From positions 176,777,315 to 176,841,314 of the forward strand of contig OV050030.1 in the NCBI GenBank assembly GCA_920105625.2: a stretch of DNA of 64,000 nucleotides. Direction: 5' to 3'. This DNA comes from Clusia tigrina. Lineage: Eukaryota; Arthropoda; Insecta; Diptera; Clusiidae. Below are positions 24,240-36,589 of the stretch, in pieces. The notes under the pieces are model-generated. The model had not been told where the DNA came from. It was given only the letters and a program-made list of their open reading frames with translations, and searched no databases. How positions within the stretch are numbered: the stretch's first letter is position 1; each line of letters begins with the position of its first letter. The position numbers were made by a program, and so were the translations under genes.

Positions 24240-26673
24240 ATGCTCATCTAACTCCTGTATATATGCTTTTTTTATTTTGAGAAATTTTTTACTGTCCTGG
24301 ACTGTTTAAGTAATACTGGCCTTGTCCGGACTTCAACATCTTCTCTATCCTGATTTAATTTATTGATTTTGTCTTTCTTCTTTCTAATAATTGTTTCCCT
24401 GATTGTATTATAGTCTTCGTAGTTATTGTTCCATTCACGAAGTCTATGGGTTTGTGCTCTATTGTCGAATGTATTGTGTCGTTATAGAATTAGATTATCC
24501 GAAAACTTTTTTTCTTTTGTTGTCTCTATGTTTCTGTTCGGGTGTCATGTTTCCGTAATCTTATATGTTCATTTATCGAGTTGTGCAGTCGTTCGACGTC
24601 CGAGCTTGACGTATGGTTCCCACTTGAGGTAAAATGTATTTCAATATTGATTTCTTTAAAAAAATTTTGTAGTGGTATTGCTTTAAATCCTAATTCATTA
24701 TCAACTATTATTTTCGTTATATGTCCTATGTTGCTTAAATACTGTATTATGGCTTTTCTGAATTCTGTCATGATCTTCCTGCTATTTTTACTGCTTGGGC
24801 ATGCTTCGAAAACTTATCCATTATCGTCAAAAATAAGGTTTTGGTAAGGCTATAAAATACGTCCATATGTACTATGCCTCTTGTGGCATTGGTGGTCTCA
24901 GTAATCTGGAATTTTGTTTTTTCTGTTTTCTTTTATATTTTTCCTGACTGGAAATCTCAAATAGATTATAAATTTTGTAATCCTGTTTTTCAAATTAGGG
25001 TGGTAAATTTCTTACCTTAACTCCAAAAAATTTTCGTTGTTGCCTGTGTGGTTGTTTCTCAAGTGTTCTTTCTCTGTTATTTCCGCTCGGTCGTTTTCAT
25101 TTATTATATCTTGCAACTGTTTTTTGCACCTAACTATTAAGTCTCTGAGAAGGTTCTGTGAAATGTTTCATCTTCAATATGTACTGCAGTTGTCTTGTTT
25201 TTTAGAAATCTTTTTGAATTATAATTCGTATTGTGGCTTTGTCCAGGGATTTTGTGAGCACAGTTGTCCTCTCAAATTCGAAAATCTTATCCTTTCTTAT
25301 ATTTAGGGAGCCTGAATTAATCCTTTGTATTATTACTTGCCTTTTATAGAGATTCAAAGGACTTTGCAAAACTCTAATTCCCTGGGTTTTTGCTTCAGTG
25401 GGATTTATTATTGCGCGTGACAAAGCATCCGCATTACCATTTTTGATGTCCTTTTTATAAATAATTTTATAATCGCATTCTAATAATTTTAGTTTTCACC
25501 TAACTAAATTTTTGTTTGGTTATTTAATTGAGAACAGCCAATTTAATGTTATGTGATCTGTTGCAATGATAAATTTTCGTCCGAAAAGTATTGGGTTGCC
25601 CACACTATGGCCAATACTTCATTTTATTCTGCTCATGGTTATTGAGCGTTCTACTCGCGTAGAAGACTGGGATAAAATTACACCTACTGCGAAATTACTT
25701 GCGCCTGTTTGTAATACAAATTGCTTATTGAAATCAGGATATTTCTGGATAGGGTCATTTGTTAAAAGTTGCATTAGTGTGCCGAAACTGTCATACTACT
25801 AGGATTCATGTATGTCCACTTTGTCGTTTAGTTTTATGTATTTGATTGATGGTTTAGCAATCTTCGAATAATCTCTTAAAAATTTTCTATAAAAACCTGT
25901 GAGACCTATAAACTTTTCTATCCCCTTGGGGATCATCGACACTGGAAATTTATGCATACAATTGAGCTTCTCCGGGCTAGGTTTTATTCCGTTCGTTGTA
26001 ACTATGTGACCGATACATACTGTTTCTCGCTTCATGAGCTCAGACTTATCGATTTGGACTTTGAGATTTGTATCTTTAAGTGTCTGTGGTATTTTTCCTA
26101 ATGACTCTACATGTTCTGGCAAAGAAGTGGAGAATATTATTATATCATCGAGGTATACTATTATATCAACAAGATATGCTTGTTGATAAAATCCGCTAAG
26201 ACTGTGTTCATCGGACGTTGAAATGTTGCTGGAGCTGATTTCGATCCGAAAGGCATTCTCAAGAGCTCGGTGTCTCCATTTTCAGCTCTAAACGTTGTTT
26301 GGGGTATGTCTTTTTCAGAAATTTATATTTGATGGAAACCCTTTGCCAAATCCAATGTTGAAAAATATTGGCACCTTCCGAGTTTTTCTAACATTTCCTC
26401 CAAATTTGGAATCGGGTATTTATCATAATTTGTTACCTCATTGAGCCTGCGGTAAACTCTCATAAGCCGCCACCTCCTTTATTCGCTGGGGTCCATTTTC
26501 TTTGTTAGAACCCAAACTGGATCTGAATATGGTGACTTGCTTTGTTTTGTTATACCATTTATTAGTATCTCTTCGATCTGTTTTTGCAAATCATTCTTAT
26601 GAATGTATGGGTGTCTATAATTTTCTATAGCAATTGGAGCATGGGAGTTAGTTCCTCCCCAATCCCGAACCAT
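24240..26673 (-). pseudogene. pol: Pol remnant of element A (RT, RNase H, integrase)
   Basis: From right to left on the minus strand: RT fingers (26673-26479) with ILINGITKQSKSPYSDPVWV; decayed palm at about 26400-26130 with [14 protein letters not shown] and MPFGSKSAPATFQRPM, where the YIDD-box region is disrupted; RT thumb (26122-25799) with CIGHIVTTNGIKPSPEKL and GLTGFYRKFLRDYSKIA. RNase H follows at about 25790-25400 (FNKQFVLQTGASNFAVGVIL; the usual DAS is GAS here). The integrase core at about 24890-24526 has VHMDVFYSLT, IIVDNELGFK and VERLHNSINEH, so all three catalytic acids can be seen. Similar to 17.6/297. Broken by many stops. Confidence 0.8.
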
Positions 26674-27429
26674 ATTATGGATGTAAATTTAAAATGCCCA
26701 TATTCCATAAGTTACAGCATTAAGTCCAGTGCTCTACGTAATCTTCCTGCATCAGTACTCGCCTTAACTGACTACCCTGTAATTATAACCATTCAACAAA
26801 ACTCCCAGTTTTCATTACAAGACCTACAGGAATACTTAACATACTGTGGAAACTCGGCTGGCAAATCATGTTAATTAGCAGGGTAAACAAGAGCAACTAC
26901 AATCATATTCCGGTCATTATCAGGTTCGGAACTTTTGCCTTGGTCCGCAATGACCTTATTATTATATACTTGGATGTACACATTGACTTTAATATAAATT
27001 GGAACAATCACTTAGAAACGAAGAAGACTCAAAAAAAAATCTAATTTCATAGTGTCTACGAGCTTTTCGAGAGTTGGAAGAGATCTGAATTGAATTGTGA
27101 TATATTTGCAATTCGATCGAATATCATGCTTAATTAAATTAGAAAAGATGAGATCAGAGTTCCTTCAAAGAGAGTTTTAGTGTACTTTTTTACTATATTT
27201 ATAAACTTTTCTTTTTCCTCTATATTCATATTGTTCACTTTTAGCTTTTCTATGAGGTTCTTATTTACTTGTTCCTGTGGAACATAAAAATTTTCGATTG
27301 TAACTGGTGTGATATATTTTAATATAAAACCTACTTGTTGTTCCTCGTCTACTTTTGCCTTACGATTACGTATGTCGCCATCTTGTCTCTTACCATGTTC
27401 CCACCTAAAGTTCTATCGTAGCTAACAAT

Positions 27430-28080
27430 TTTTTGAGAGAGCGAAACTGGTTCTTACATCTGCGCATTATCATTACCTCCAGCATTATTATCATTATCCC
27501 ACCCAGCAACAGCTCGTACAACATCTGTAGTTATCGATAATCTCGTTAATGAGAAAAGGCGCTTAAGAAGGAAGCGGGAACAAAATAGATCACCCTGTGC
27601 CAAGCAGAAACTAGCACTAGCAAAATTGCCTCCGAGAAGCACTGAACTGCGAGCTAGAGAACAGTCTGAAAAAGTATACTCAGACGCTAGCTCCAACACA
27701 AAATAGTAACTACTCTTTATGGAAAGCATAAAAAAAATTATAAAGACTCCTAAAGATTGTGATTCACCACTCAGGCAAAATAATGGAACTTGGACAAGAA
27801 ATGACGAAGAGAAAGCCTCAGCATTTGCTAATCCTCTAAAATCCGTAATTCAACCTAACCAACCAACCAACAGTTTTGAAATTCCATTTCTGGCCCCTAA
27901 AATACCACAAATCCCGATGAAGGTTAAAATGAAGGAAGTGCAACTTGCAATTAAAACCCAGCTAAACCCAAAAAAAAGCACTAGGGTTTGAATTAATTAC
28001 GTCAAAAATGATTGTGAATTTCCTGAATTAGCTATCAAAATAGTGACGAAGGTTTTTAATGCAATTGTATTTGCAAACAT
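27430..28080 (+). mobile_element. Jockey-like LINE fragment inside element A
   Basis: Plus-strand frames read the linker between endonuclease and RT of a jockey-clade ORF2. VNEKRRLRRKREQNRSP and SAKQKL-like residues lie at about 27540-27620; then NNGTWTRNDEEKASAFANPL (27779-27838). Next are QLAIKTQLNPKKS and FPELAIKIVTKVFNAIV near 28060, the start of RT. Sequence after about 28080 no longer resembles RT. The fragment is short, has lost both ends and is duplicated together with its host at about 38290-38940. Confidence 0.7.
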
Positions 28081-28849
28081 ATATTCTTACCTATATTTAT
28101 ATTTACCAAATGCTGCTGAAATTTCTAGGTAAACATAGCAATTTCTGTGCATATCACGAAGATCTGGCAATTTCTCCTCCCATAAATTTAAAAATAGTGC
28201 TCTCCTTCGGTCCATGTTTTTCCTTTTTTAATTGGAATACCATCCATAATTAACTAGTATTTTTAATTTTGATTTCTTTTTTAAGCGTTCCTCGGAATAT
28301 AAATTATTTAAAAAATATAAACAAATGGGCAGTGTTGACACACCAAGAATTCCCTCAGAAAAAATGTTAAGACAAACATTAAAAAGTGCAATAAGCTTGT
28401 GCAAACTACACTAAAGAAACTACAATTTCATTATTTAATCATAAAATTTTTTTTGTTTTGCATACAATTTATTAAAAGAGGTTTGATTATCAAAAATTTT
28501 GAAAAAAAATGTCAAAAAAGCTCTCTCATCAAATAGTAAAACAGCTTTCATAACTACCATTAAACTCGCTCTCAACTTCGAGTTTAAGTATGGCATGGAT
28601 GTCCATTTAAAAAGTGACATAAACCATGGTTTACATAGTTAGCTCTCTAACTCAGTTAAACACAAAAATGATTATGTGTTTTGCCTGTTGTTGCCTTATG
28701 TTTCATGTACGTGTATGGGTTTCGGTTCACTTGACGCTTGGCTCCTAAAATTTTGATATTCTTGCTGCTCGAGTCGAGAATAAGTGTTGTGGTCATTGTT
28801 AGGAAAGGATTGTTCCCGGCTTTATTGTTGAAATTATTACTCCTAAATC
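28081..28849. other. Unassigned AT-rich segment of element A
   Basis: Between the jockey fragment and the gag remnant. An open frame at 28620-28435 (minus) of 61 codons shows no domain. No repeat ends or motifs seen. It is also duplicated (about 38940-39710). Confidence 0.5.
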
Positions 28850-29480
28850 TATTAAGGCACTCGAAGTGTTAGCGAAAATATTATTTCCAAAACCATGAGC
28901 ACTGTCGCCTTTATGAGTAAAACTGTTACTTCCTGTGTTGGTGAAATTATTGTTTCTAAAATTGTAGTTGCCCCTGAAATGGCTGCCTCAGTTTGGCTCA
29001 TCCTATCTAGAATTACTTGGTTTCCCAATTTCCTGTCATTATTAGAAATGCTGTGTTTTATTTCGGTATAGAAATAGAAACTTATAGTATTAGAGTGGTT
29101 AGTCAATCCTCTCAACTCATTGTATAGTTCGTCACATGATTTTCAATCGGAGAAGTTGTTAAGTAAGGTTTATTTTATATCTTTCCAGGACACTGCATGT
29201 CAATTTGACCCTTATACAATCGGAAAAAATATTCTACACTAATTCATCATATATAATTAGTGAAGAATGAATCCTACCTATTGTAAGTTCAAGGTTTTAA
29301 AATCGGTTTGCTGCAACCTCTTCTAAATTTTCTATTGTGTGTCCTATTCTTCTTATCGCTTCCTCCATATATTCTTTACAAGCAATTTTCCAAAAGGATC
29401 AGTATTACTTTCTTAACCATATATATCATAAACAATAACAAAATAATCAAATTAAAATATTTATACATATCTTAAATCCG
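28850..29480 (-). pseudogene. gag: Gag remnant of element A
   Basis: The minus-strand frame 29115-28852 starts within gag: RGLTNHSNTISFYFYTEIKH, DRKLGNQVILDRMSQTEA. In a neighbouring frame the same DNA gives an Asn/Phe/Gly-rich stretch (GNYNFRNNNFTNTGSN), like the C-terminal tail of 17.6/297-type Gag, so a frameshift sits near 28990. Farther right (29640-29480) is a leader-side piece with KLKKALPKDLLHS. No zinc knuckle is present. The gag is too damaged to form particles. Confidence 0.55.
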
Positions 29481-29888
29481 CTGTTTCTGCTGTATTTTGT
29501 GCTGCTCCTGGAGTTCCTTCACGAAATCCTCTATGTATAATTTTCTTCAGAGTGCATTGTCTTCAATGCAAGAGTGTAGTAGATCCTTTGGCAGTGCCTT
29601 CTTCAGTTTCATTTGTCCTGGTTCACTGTTTGTGCAGCTTTGAAATTTGTTGCTTTTATGGTTATTTAAAACCGTTTTGTGATTGGGTCTTATTTATTTA
29701 AAACGGTGATTTTAAATCGCTTTATAAATTCAAACTGCTCCTGCACGATTTTAATTCGTGTAAAAATATATGTGATAGTTTTTCCTTTTAGGTACTCGGT
29801 AAGAAATTGATATTCCCCGTATCCCGCAAACGATGTTTGTCCATTCACTATCAACTATTCACTCTTCGCTTACAGAATACGTTCAAGT

Positions 29889-29906
29889 ATCCCATCCTCG
29901 TCGCCA
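29889..29906 (-). other. Primer-binding site of element A
   Basis: The minus strand reads TGGCGACGAGGATGGGAT directly after the 5' LTR. It differs from the tRNA-Lys-type sites of the other elements here; the priming tRNA is not identified. A second copy is at 40749-40766. Confidence 0.65.
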
Positions 29907-30238
29907 GAAATGATTAAGTAAAATCGACCGAGTCGTTCGGTTGTTACAATCTATCTACTTTTATAAATTTTATGAATTTGAAAGTTATCTTATGGAATAT
30001 ACTACATTCATACATGTTGGCACATACATGTATATGTTTATTGAAAGAACCAAGGAAAAGATGCTGATCAATTAAAAGGGAGCAGTTCAGTACGATGCTT
30101 GCTTTTGCTTATTTATCGTTTTGATCGTAACCTACTTTGTATCACTTGACGGTCGTAATAGCAACTTCTGCTGACCTGAAATGATACGTACAGGAGTGAG
30201 TTCAATATTTCCGGTTGCCGTTAGCAAAGGGCGTTTAG
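29906..30238 (-). repeat. 5' LTR of element A
   Basis: 333 bp, same family as 18302-18657 and almost identical to 40766-41098. The right border is followed by TATA (30239-30242), matching TATA before 18302. It would drive transcription leftward. Confidence 0.8.
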
Positions 30239-30675
30239 TATAACCAAAAACAATATACAGAAAGACCTTTCATTGCTCTCTTGAGTGAGAATCAACATAT
30301 TGAAATTGATGGCAACCACATTGGAATTCTGATTGGCAATTTCACGAAGCAGTCGTGAATATGTATCCATCGGCAGTCACACACATGGCTATTATTGTTC
30401 GCACATTCGTATGAATAATGTTGTGTGTGTGTGTGTGTGTGTGTGCTCACAGCAAAAGCGACTAATTTGAAATCTAATTTTTATTTTCTATTCTGTGTGG
30501 CTGGGGTAAAATACACAAGAATGAATTTTCTGTGTAGCAAATGTTTTGTATACAGAAAGTGGGGCTTAAAAAAAAGCATTTGTGGTTTTGCGTATAAGAA
30601 AGATTTGCCATGTCATAACGAAGCATAATGCATGCATATTGGAACACTTGACAATATAAAATAAATATGCATGCA
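30239..30675. other. Spacer between elements A and G, with (GT)n
   Basis: This 437-bp stretch separates the 5' LTRs of the two divergently oriented elements and is probably old target DNA. It contains a GT microsatellite (30422-30445; 41282-41301 in unit 2, four bases shorter). The short frame at 30425-30628 is fed by the repeat and has no domain. No gene is seen. The TGCA before 30676 is the left target duplication of element G. Confidence 0.7.
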
Positions 30676-31158
30676 AGTTAAGATAAATCTTCATTTGCAA
30701 AGCCTATGGCTAATATAAACAAATAGCATCTTCAAGATGCATAAAAGTAAATTCATATAGGAAGATGAGCATCGGCAAATTTTGATTGACGCCGTATCTC
30801 ATGATAGAATAAACATAAACAAGTTGCATCCTGAGGGTTCAAGCAAGGCTTTGTCTTATTTCGTTCCCACACTAAAAGTGACGACATCAGCGGATTCCTG
30901 CTGATGCAATTCTTTATCTGATGATGAAATAATTGTTTCTCATGATGAAATAGTTGTTTTGTTTATATTAAAAAACTATAAAGAGACAAAGGGTTGATTG
31001 AGATACTCAGTTGGATTTTAGCAGTCAACAGTTGGCAGTTGATATTTAAGAGTTTGTGCGGTTCTTAAGAGTTCTTGTTTGACTTCACTATCGTTGAGAT
31101 TGTAATAAATAAATTTAGTTTTTCTAAAAACGCAAAATCCCGCGAAAAACTATTAATT
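30676..31158 (+). repeat. 5' LTR of element G, left copy, with PBS
   Basis: 483 bp, AGTTAAGATAAATC ... CTATTAATT. By hand count it differs from the unit 2 5' LTR at two positions. The PBS after it (31158-31175) begins TGGCGCCCAACGTGG, the tRNA-Lys type. Confidence 0.9.
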
Positions 31159-31915
31159 GGCGCCCAACGTGGTTAACTCTTTGTTTATAATAACCAAACA
31201 ATTGATTGATCAAACAATTAATTGTGTAATAACCGTTTTGAGATCCTGAACAAATCAAGTAAGGACACGGGAAAACGTGTTTAAATCGTTGTGTAATAAC
31301 CGTTATAAGATCCTGAACAAATCAAGTAAGGACACGGGAAAAAACCGATCTTCGGAATATTAAGTGAGAGTTCGGTAAAAAGAACGGGAAAAAAGTGCAC
31401 AAAAAAATCTCAGTCAGAACAATTATTGAAAAATACACCGACGACAAAGTGTATCGATAATTGGACTCAACACTAAGAATCAAGTACCTCAAAAGGAGGG
31501 AAAAAGTAGAAACAAAACACACACAAAATAATCTAATGAAAGTGAAGTGAAACCATAAAAGTGAAAGTTATTGACGACTCAACAAAAGAGCTGAAAGATT
31601 CAACTGGACTGGAGGAAGCTGAAAACATCCAACTCAATAAAAGGAATCCAAACAATAAAAGGCCGAAGGAGAAAAACCGTGAGAGATATTGTTTATTTTT
31701 TATATTATTGTATTATTGTTTTGTATATGAATTTTTATATGTTTAATAATAATAAGAAGAGTGATTAAGTAAGATTGTATTATTGCAACTTTTGCAAAGA
31801 CAATCATAAAACACAAAAGTGCCCACAATTAAAAAATAACAAAAATTGAAATTAAGAATTACTTATCGAAAGATTTATTGTAAACACTCTGGAAGAATTA
31901 ATTTATAAGTTCTCC

Positions 31916-33078
31916 ATGACTGGTGACATGATAGCTAGGTTGGTGGTAGCAAATACGACAGTATTAAAGACCGAAATAGAACAATTGAAACGACAAATAG
32001 CAACATTGGTAGATACAATTTCGGTAACGGAATACAGAGCCGTAATCATTGATGAGGCTATAGTCTGTAATGAGTCTTTAGATATTATTAAATCAATGCC
32101 TGAATTTTGAGGAAAAACAAATTCTTACGTTAGCTGGCGAGAGGCCGCTAATAATTCAATAAGTTTGTATCACAGGGGGAGTCGCAGATACTTCGCGGCA
32201 TTAACAATTCTACGTAATAAAAATTGTTGGAGAGGCAAATGATGTTCTCACTAACCATGGAACTGTTTTAAACTACGAAGCTTTTATGAGCAGATTAGAT
32301 TTTGCATACGCTGACAAACGACCTTCTCATATATTAGAACAAGAATTAAGTATTCTTAGATAGGGACATTTTTCACTGATTGACTATTATAATGAGGTCA
32401 ACAAAAAATTGACACTTCTTATTAATAAAACAATTATGACATGCGGTAATAACAATGCAATTACTAGCCAATTGAACGAAAAAAATCGTCAAAACGCTCT
32501 TCGAGTGTTTATCACAGGGCTCAACGCTCCAATTTCGAATATACTATTTTCTTTATCGCCTCAAGATTTGCCAAACGCATTGGCAAAAGCTCAGGAATTA
32601 GAATCCAACAATCTTAGGGCTAACTTTGCATTGCAATTTGGAAAAAATCAGTATAGTGGTCAGAATCAATTTAATCAAAAAAGTCATAATCGACAGAACA
32701 ATTGAACAATTTGAGATTTCCACAAGGAAATTTGAACAATAATATGAATAATTTCTTTAAACCAAATTACGTATTCCCACACAGAAACCAACTCCCAAAT
32801 AATAACACTAATGGGAATAATAATTTAAACAATAATTTACATAATACCTTACCAAAACCTGAACCGATGGACGTGGACAGGTCTACTCATAGAATTAGTA
32901 GAATGTGGCATCAAAATAATAATGTTAATAATTTTAGGTCAAATTTTAAACGACCAGGTGCAAGTGCACAATTTAGCGCACAACCCCAGCAAAAAACTCA
33001 AAGAGTCAATAATATGCAAGAAAATGCTTTTTTAGGCGAAGGCTCAATCTTCTCTACATTTACGCCACAAGCGATGTG
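31916..33078 (+). pseudogene. gag: Gag of element G, left copy
   Basis: It has the same frame breaks as the right copy: stop at 32108-32110, shift near 32230, stop near 32361, stop at 32702-32704. Motifs seen include TEIEQLKRQIATLVDTISV, SWREAANNSIS, FAYADKRPSHILEQELS, RVFITGLNAPISNILFSL and the Asn-rich tail with PKPEPMDVDRS. There is no CCHC knuckle, as in gypsy itself. See the right copy for interpretation. Confidence 0.85.
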
Positions 33079-36000
33079 ACAGGGCGAAAGTTTAAAATAT
33101 TAATTGACACAGGAGCAACGAGTTGCTACTGTAAACCAAACGTATTAGTAAATAGAGAACAATTAGCAATTAGAAAAAAAGCTAAGACAATCAATGGGGC
33201 AACCATAATCACACATTTTTCTGAATTAAATTTATTTGACATCAAAGAACGTTTTTATGAAATTGAAGAATTAGAAGCAGATTTACTGGTGGGTTTAAAT
33301 TTATTGAAAAAGGCTAATATTGTGTTGGAATTTGAAAAAAAAATTCTTATATTTAAAAAAGAAGTTTACAAAATTCATTTACTTGAAAATGAAGAATTAA
33401 ACAATATAACAGAAAAATTAAAGAATTAGTATTATAATACTTTGGGATATAAGAATCCTAAAGCGCCAGCCGATGGTTTTTCCGGCAAAAATATAAATAA
33501 AAAATTAAATCTGGGATATGAAAGTCCTAGAACGCCAGCCAGCGAATTTACCGGCATTAATAAAGAAAAAATAAATATTACTTTTGGAAGAAAAATTCCA
33601 GAAGCGCCCGTCGATGAAAATTCCGACACAAAAATAAATATATTAAAAGAAAAAATAATAAGTGAAATTAAAAAAACTCATTCAAATATAAATACAAATT
33701 TGCCATTCAGAACAGATGTTAAAGCGGAAATACGCTCAACTGTTGGAACTCCTATATGGAGTAAACAGTATCCATATCCTCTATCTGTAAACTCGTTTGT
33801 GAATAAAGAAGTGAATAAATTGTTAAATGAAGGAATTATAAGGCCTAGTAAAAGCCCATACAATTCACCTATATGGGTGGTGCCGAAAAAAGGTATAAAT
33901 GAAGATGGCACACAAAAACTTATAATGGTTATAGATTATAAAAAAATTAATGAATTAACAACATCAGACCGATATCCCATACCTGATGTATCAGTCATTC
34001 TTTCAAACTTGGGGAATTCTAAATATTTTTCCACAATAGATCTGGAATCGGGTTTTCACCAGATTTTAATGAAAGAAAGCCATATTGAAAAGACAGCTTT
34101 TTCTGTCAATAATGGAAAATATGAATACACGCGCTTGCCGTTTGGATTAAAAAATGCACCAAGCATTTTCCAAAGAGCAATGGACAATATATTACGGGAA
34201 TATATTGGAAAAATTTGCCATGTTTATATTGACGATATTATCATTTATTCAAAAAACCTTGAAGACCACCTTTTCACATGAAAATTTCCTTAGAAAAATC
34301 TAAATTTTATGAAAAACAGGTTGAATTTTTAGGCAATATAATAGCACAAAGCATAATTAAAACCGATCCTAGAAAAATAGACACAATAAAAAGTTTTCCT
34401 ATACACTAAGGCAACTAAGGAGTTTCCTTGGAATGACCGGTTATTACCGGAAATTTATTAAGGATTATGCTTCTGTCACAAAACCCTTAACGAAACACCT
34501 TTCCGGTGAAAATGGGAGAATTTCCCAACATATGTCTAAAAAAATAAAAATACGATTAGAACAGGAGGGTGTTCTAGCTTGTGAAAACCTAAAAAAATTA
34601 TTAAGTCATGGAGTCGAATTGACTCAACCAGACTTTGGAAAAAAATTTGCTCTTAAAACAGATGCATCTAATATTGCCATAGGAGCTGTATTATCCCAAG
34701 AAGGTAAACCAATTACCTTTATTTCAAAAACTTTAAACTCCACAGAGAAAAACTACGCCACAAACGAAAAAGAATTGTATGCAATTGTTTGGTCATGGAA
34801 AAATTTGAGAAATTATCTTTATGGCGTTACAGATCTTGAAATTCATATAGATCATCAACCGTTAACATTTGCCGTTTCCGTCCGAAATCCAAATGCTAAA
34901 ATGAAACGATGGCATGCTTTCATAGAGGAGTTCGCTCCAAAAATAATATATAAACCTGGAACTACAAATGTAGTTGCAGATGCACTTTCTCGACAATATC
35001 TTAATAATTTATCAGATGATTCTTCCACAATGGAAACTCAACATTCTGCGGAAAGCAGTGAGAACAATCATATTAAAGAAACTACTAAACAATTAAATCA
35101 GTTTAATCAACAAATTCTGTTAGGCAGAGCTTGATTTACTGTTCATGAATCAATCATCAATTTTGGAAATGTAAGACATATAATTGAGTTTGACACAGTG
35201 GAAAATTTAATAACAATTCTGAAGGAATTTCTGCGACCAGCAGCTATACATTGTACAGTTGAGGACCTTTATGAGATAAAGGATAGTTTGATGCAAAACT
35301 TTAATATTAAATTCGTATATACAAAGAATTTTCCTTTGGATATAACTAATAGAGAAGATCAGGGCAATATTATTGAACAAACCCATAACAGAGCACATAG
35401 AAACTATAGAGAAAATCTGAAACAAATATTTACTCAGTATTATTGGCCTAAGATGAATAAACAATTTAAGGAATTTATACGTAATTGTGAAATTTGTAAC
35501 AAGAATAAATATTCTAGACATCCGAAGAAGATACCAATTGGGAGTGCTCCAATCTCAGAAAAATAAGGAGAGCAATTACATTTGGATATATTTTTTGCAC
35601 AAAATTTAAAATTTTTGACTTGGTCGTGAAATTAATTGAAGATCTAACAAAGTTAGAAGAAAAGGTATTGGAAATCCTACAAAGTTTTCCAGAATCAAAA
35701 ATTTTGGTGGTAGATAATGAACCAGGTTTTACGGCAGTACAATTTAAAACATTGATGAACAGATTTGGTATAGAAATATTCTTTTGCGACCCAAAGCATA
35801 GTACAATGAATGGTCAAGTTGAACGAGTACATTCTACTCTTATTGAGATAGCCAGATGTATAAGAGAGGAATATCAATTATTGAGTTATTTAGAATCCAT
35901 ATATAAAGCAGTTCAACAATACAACAAAACAATACATTCAGTAACTGATAAAAACCATTCGAAATATTATATAATAAAATACAACACGCTGATATGAATC

Positions 36001-36221
36001 AGAAATTATCGAAAGCTCAAGAAAAAATGTTAGAACATCATAATAAAAAAATAATAATGAAAACTTTTAAAGAAGGAGCTATAATTTACGAAAAAATTAC
36101 TACAGAAAGAAATAAGTTAAAACCCAAATATAAAAAACAGAAAGTAAAAGAAGATTTAGGAAATAAAGTTAGGATATATAGTAAGAATAGAATAGTACAC
36201 AAAGATAATATAAAATCCTAA
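33076..36221 (+). pseudogene. pol: Pol of element G, left copy
   Basis: Protease: LIDTGATSCYCK (about 33098). RT: open from 33442 to 34281, with WVVPKKGINEDG, IMVIDYKKINEL, YFSTIDLESGFHQI, LPFGLKNAPSIFQR and the catalytic VYIDDIIIYS. Just after it a short deletion removes the segment before SLEKSKFYEKQVEFLG (about 34280). Thumb and RNase H: GYYRKFIKDYASVTKP to VVADALSRQYLN (34433-35134). Integrase: EICNKNKYSRHPKK; then a 25-bp deletion at about 35622 removes residues just after the first catalytic Asp (LDIFFAQN); VVDNEPGF and GQVERVHSTL retain the other two acids. The tail at 35994-36221 is basic. Inactive. Confidence 0.88.
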
Positions 36222-36238
36222 AATTTTAATTTCAGAAA

Positions 36239-36589
36239 ATGATACAGTATTTACTGTTAGTAATAATTTACTTGCGGTACAACACAGCTACTGATATTGT
36301 GGACTATACTAGAGAAAATTATGTATTGGTAGAAGGAAATGAAGTAGCTCTCTACAGTGACTTTGGTAATGTGTTCAATTTGACGAATTTAACTCACTAT
36401 AAACAGATTCTAACCGAAACAAGAAAATTGTTAAGTACAAGTGAACTTGTTAGTTTTGACATCACAGATATTAAACCAAATTTTAAAGAGACAATTTACA
36501 ATGAATTAGGTCCTGATAATGATAACATTTTAGAAATACAATTTGAATTAAATTTAATTGAAACATTACTACAACAATTCGACGGAATT
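36239..36589 (+). pseudogene. env: Env start of element G, left copy, cut by the duplication junction
   Basis: It opens with MIQYLLLVIIYLRYNTATDI, a signal-peptide-like start, after a splice-acceptor-like TTTTAATTTCAG. It continues without a stop for 117 codons up to the junction and then reads into antisense element A sequence. The cleavage site, fusion region and anchor are absent. Confidence 0.85.

Larger units (their letters stand above)
18302..30238 (-). mobile_element. Errantivirus 'element A', minus strand, split by nested insertions
   Basis: The two LTRs (18302-18657 and 29906-30238) face the same way and enclose, on the minus strand, gag, pol and env remnants of a 17.6/297-type errantivirus. 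TATA lies just outside both LTRs (18298-18301 and 30239-30242), a target duplication of the type these elements use. A LOA-clade LINE (about 18850-23035) is inserted between the env end and the polypurine tract, and a jockey fragment lies near the gag-pol boundary (about 27430-28080). Without the inserts the element would be about 7 kb. The part from 25730 rightward is repeated at 36590-41098. Confidence 0.8.
25730..36589. repeat. Tandem duplication, unit 1 (10,860 bp)
   Basis: The block from element A pol through the spacer to element G env is repeated directly to the right. Positions correspond at a constant offset of 10,860 (10,856 after the GT run, 10,890 near the end). The two units differ by scattered single-base changes, a 4-bp change in the GT run, and 9-bp and 25-bp deletions in unit 1 integrase. 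The left edge lies in RNase H of A and the right edge in env of G, so the ends are not element termini. Confidence 0.93.
30676..36589 (+). mobile_element. Element G (gypsy-like errantivirus), left copy, truncated in env
   Basis: This copy has the 5' LTR (30676-31158), PBS, leader, gag, pol and the first 117 codons of env. It is cut at the duplication junction (36589). It differs from the right copy in details: its RT frame is open from 33442 to the stop at 34279, its env lacks the stop found in copy 2, but its integrase has 9-bp and 25-bp deletions. Copies share most stops and frameshifts, so those lesions predate the duplication. Confidence 0.9.

Noticed and set aside
30425..30628. Cys/Val-rich frame next to the GT run, also in unit 2
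   Set aside because: The start comes from the GT microsatellite and the rest has no domain; the frame length changes with the repeat.
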